A model generated the notes under the pieces. The model made no database searches, had not been told where the DNA came from, and saw only the letters and a program-made list of their open reading frames with translations. A program made the position numbers and the translations under genes. This document shows, piece by piece, positions 60,969 to 64,000 of a stretch of 64,000 nucleotides of DNA. Source of the DNA: Plantago ovata (taxonomy: Eukaryota > Streptophyta > Magnoliopsida > Lamiales > Plantaginaceae). Each line of letters begins with the position of its first letter. Position 1 is the first letter of the stretch. The DNA is taken from the NCBI GenBank assembly GCA_028274465.1, contig CM051456.1:17387745-17451744 (forward strand), written 5' to 3'.

Positions 60969-62676
60969 ATGGATGCAAGAAAGACCCGAAAACAGAGCAG
61001 ATCAAATCCTCCAAGAAAGGCCCGAAAACAGAGCAGATCAAATCCCCCATTCCCGTCCAATTCACTGTAAGTATTTCGCATCACTTCAAACCCCTCTAAT
61101 TTCGCCCCTTTTTTATTCTAAATTAGACTATTCATCAAGAATTAGGGTTCTTCCCTTGTGTATAATCAGAGCTTTAGTGTCTTCGCAACTGATTCAACTT
61201 GTTTATTAGAGAATTTGATGATGGGTGCTTTAATGTCTTTGCAACGGATTCAACTTGTTTATTAGATAATTTGATGGGTTTTCTTGCAAAATCTACTCCT
61301 TCAAATTTCAAGAATTTGAAAAACTAATACGAAACGATTGGATTTTTCTCAGTGAAGTAACAAGCAATAGTAGTCTCAAAATGACGGGTATACCGAGGGA
61401 TGTATACGAACAAATTCTAAGCTGGTTGCCTGTGGAGCCTCTTCTTCGATGCCGATGTGTTTGCAAGGAATGGATGAGTATTATCGACGACCGCAATTTC
61501 TCAAGACTGCATTTTGATCGTCAACAGGGAAGTGATATGCTCTTAATGAGAAGCCATGTATCAGGCTATCTTTTTGCCATCCCTTTAGGATGCCTGCGTT
61601 TTTCGACTACTAGTGCAATTCGGATGTTTGAGGTTAAAAGAATCCCCAAACCTACTAGTTATTACCTTCAAAGTGTTTTGCCCACACTACATATATCATC
61701 ACCTTCTTGCCATGGTATAGCCCTCGTTTCGTCCTTGAAGTTTGGGAAAGATCACGTGCTTTGGTATCCTTTGACTGTTCAATCTTTTGTGTTGCCATCG
61801 TGTACTGATGATAATAAAGAAGCTTTGGTGCTTAGTACTGGGCTAGGTTATGATAGTCTTGTTGAGAATGACTACAAAGCGGTGTTCATTGTTCAGAAAG
61901 ACTCCATTGATTATCGTAATCCCAAGGCACTCACATATATATACTCTCTGAAATGTAATGCTTGGCGAAGGATTGAAGATTTCCCAACAAATGGTCGTGC
62001 TAAGTCGACTGTCCCCAAGAATGGAGTTTTTTCCGCTGGTTCACTGTATTGGATTAGATCTGTTGTGATGGAGCAAGGACACATGGTAGAGTTCGTATTC
62101 TCTCTAGACCTTGCAACTGAAACTTACTCCAGGCTTCAACTGCCTTGGTCTTGGTGTACTTGTAATCCGAAAAAGTATAAAAATGTTAGGAAGCAGTTGC
62201 ATGCATTCCAGGGCAACTTATTTCTTAGTTTCTCATCTCGCCGCCTGATAGATTTACGCTCTCGGTGGACTGTGGATTGCTTTTACCTATGGATTTTGGG
62301 AGAAGGCCACAATTGGAATGAGTTGATTACTGTGAATCGGCCTCATATTATTCGAACTTCCTGGAACCTTGAGCCAGTAGCCTATGTGAAAGAGGACAAC
62401 AAAGAGCTTATTCTTCTCAAATATAACTTGGATAAGTATATGTGGTATGATGTGCAAACGAAGGAATGCATGATCAAAATTAAGGTCGAGGGGGAGGTTG
62501 AAGGGGATGTTTTGTATTCAAAAGTATTGCCTGCTGTGAACCTTAAATGGCTAAAAAAATGGAGTGGTCCTAATTCGTACGATCATCGGTACGTTAAACT
62601 GTTTTTACTGTCCTTCATGTTTTTCTCATTGGAGTTATTCATTGAAGTTGACATTAGCACTAACACAAAGTTTTAG
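60969..62676 (+). CDS. F-box protein, two exons, about 473 aa
   Basis: Substrate-recognition subunit of an SCF (SKP1-CUL1-F-box) ubiquitin ligase, by family. Exon 1 is 60969-61066 and exon 2 starts at 61353; the joint (TCA CT|T GAA) keeps the frame open into MTGIPRDVYEQILSWLPVEP, so the first exon is probably coding. If not, translation starts at 61381 and gives 431 aa. The F-box spans residues about 46-86 (IPRDVYEQILSWLPVEPLLR, CRCVCKEWMSIIDD, FSRLH). The rest has the beta-propeller-like F-box-associated pattern (GLGYDSLVENDYKAVFI, YSLKCNAWRRIEDFP, SAGSLYWI). The C-terminal 25 residues after DHR are hydrophobic and may be intron read-through: a donor at 62589 and an acceptor before 63264 would instead add a 33-residue end (stop at 63361-63363). 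Confidence 0.85.
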
Positions 62677-64000
62677 AAAAATCTACTCTACATATTGACC
62701 TGTAGATATAGATATGATCTGCTTGTTAAATCGGACTTGTATGCGCATAGAAATTATATTATCACTCCATGAGAAAATTTGTTGCTCGATTTAGGCTGAA
62801 ATACTTGATTTAACATGTGTATCTATCTTTAAATTTAGTTTAAGTTTCTGCATTTCTTGTTTGAGTTAAATATAGAGGGGCTTCGTTACCGGTCTATACC
62901 TATCATTATCCTTCGTTTTTGAGGCTCCAACCTCATAATCTAAAATTTTAATCAATGTGTTACTCCATGAGTCCATGTTATTAGCAAAGAATATATACAT
63001 TAAACTTCGAATGGTAAACAATAATGAAACTGTAGTAAACACCTAATGAAGTTTGAAGAAACTACGCATTTAATTTTTTCATTATCGCATTTTTGCATCA
63101 CAGTGATAAAAAAGAGTATATTGGCAAACCAAACTGGGATGGAGGGCTTGTGTAGAATTGAATCTGCTGTGTGAAACGTTTGCTGTTTGCAGTTTATGAA
63201 TCATTAGCATTTTATGCAGTGTGTTGTGTTGCCTGAGATTCATTACAGATTTGAACATTGCAGGTTGAATCTGAGGGTAAGATCCTGGTATAATCCTCAA
63301 AAAAGTTGGTTTAGTTGGCCGGGTATGATCACCTGCAACGGAGAGCAGACAGTCAAGAAATGATCACCTGCAGGTTACGTTATGAAGAACAAATCAAGTC
63401 AGTAACTGAAATGTATACACATTGCTCTGTCAATTAACAATTTATACTCTAGTGTCGTCATTGTTATATACTCGTATCCCATTTTGTCAAACATCGTGTG
63501 CTAATAATCAATTCCATGATGGTTTTGAAAATTTTCATTTAGTTGACATGGTGATTTGTGTGAAAGTGTGATGTGGGATGATTTTGGACTTTTACGGTTC
63601 TACCCTTGTGAAAACAAATTTCGGTCGGGAATTTTTGAGATTTGTACAGAAAAACAAAATTGAAAAGAGCCTCCGTAATGAGCCTAGTCATTGGAAGTGG
63701 TCTGTAACTATGTATGTACACCTACATAGTCTTTCAATTCCAAGCTAATTAATTAGTTTCTCTTTTAATTGTGGCAACTATACTAAGTTCTAAGGAACCT
63801 CTATGTCCAATTGTCTGTAAGCTTTAAAGTTGTTGAAAACTTCTTTGAACTCAGAAAAGGTCCTTACAGAAGTCTTCTTCAACAAAAAGTAAACGAGAAC
63901 TTATTAGGGTAGTGTTGAAGTGCTGATTTACATGATAGTGTTATAATCTAGTATTGCCTATCTGAGGCCTTCATTTTTTCAGTTACCTATTGTTCAACAG
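62677..64000. other. Downstream intergenic DNA
   Basis: No supportable gene apart from the possible alternative last exon of the F-box gene at 63264-63363. AT-rich. Confidence 0.4.

Noticed and set aside
63082..63300. 72-codon minus-strand frame downstream of the F-box gene
   Set aside because: No supporting features; overlaps a possible alternative exon on the other strand.

Overview
The window looks like nuclear DNA from a eudicot plant: AT-rich, short exons with GT-AG introns, plant-type proteins, and many plant transposon classes (L1-type LINEs carrying RNase H, Stowaway, Tourist and hAT-type MITEs, a solo LTR, long (AT)n tracts). The species cannot be fixed from sequence alone.

Layout. 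0-6.4 kb: the 3' two-thirds of DNA ligase 1 (+), with a one-base frameshift in one exon. 9.8-10.7 kb: a two-exon DUF1635-type gene (-). 11-22.9 kb: a transposon belt with a 5'-truncated LINE with exact target-site duplications, a 0.9 kb hAT-type element with an 8-bp duplication, a solo LTR with a 5-bp duplication, MITEs, a tRNA-derived SINE candidate and a dispersed repeat pair. 23.8-42.1 kb: a same-strand cluster of six DUF674-family genes (A-F, all -); a seventh copy (G) lies at 57.2-57.9 kb. A, C, E and F read through. B has a premature stop, D has two frameshifts and G has one. Between B and C, on the + strand, sit two small uncharacterised genes: a 92-aa protein with an exact PAM2 (poly(A)-binding-protein-interacting) motif, and a four-exon, roughly 98-aa acidic protein whose introns are all phase 1. 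44.6-55.5 kb: a complete 25-coding-exon SEC3 exocyst gene (-), 875 aa. 58.8-60.2 kb: a decayed LINE. 61.0-62.7 kb: an F-box gene (+) with a short, internally duplicated basic first exon.

The housekeeping genes (LIG1 for DNA replication and repair, SEC3 for exocytosis) are unrelated to each other. The DUF674 copies are one family that grew by duplication. They share one phase-0 intron and a paired-CxxC module, and they split into two groups by the presence of an acidic insert. E and F also share a 5'-UTR intron and promoter motifs, and a gene-less copy of that leader lies between them. The most novel points are the PAM2 microprotein, the phase-1 small gene, the zinc-ribbon-like module in DUF674, and the orphan leader.
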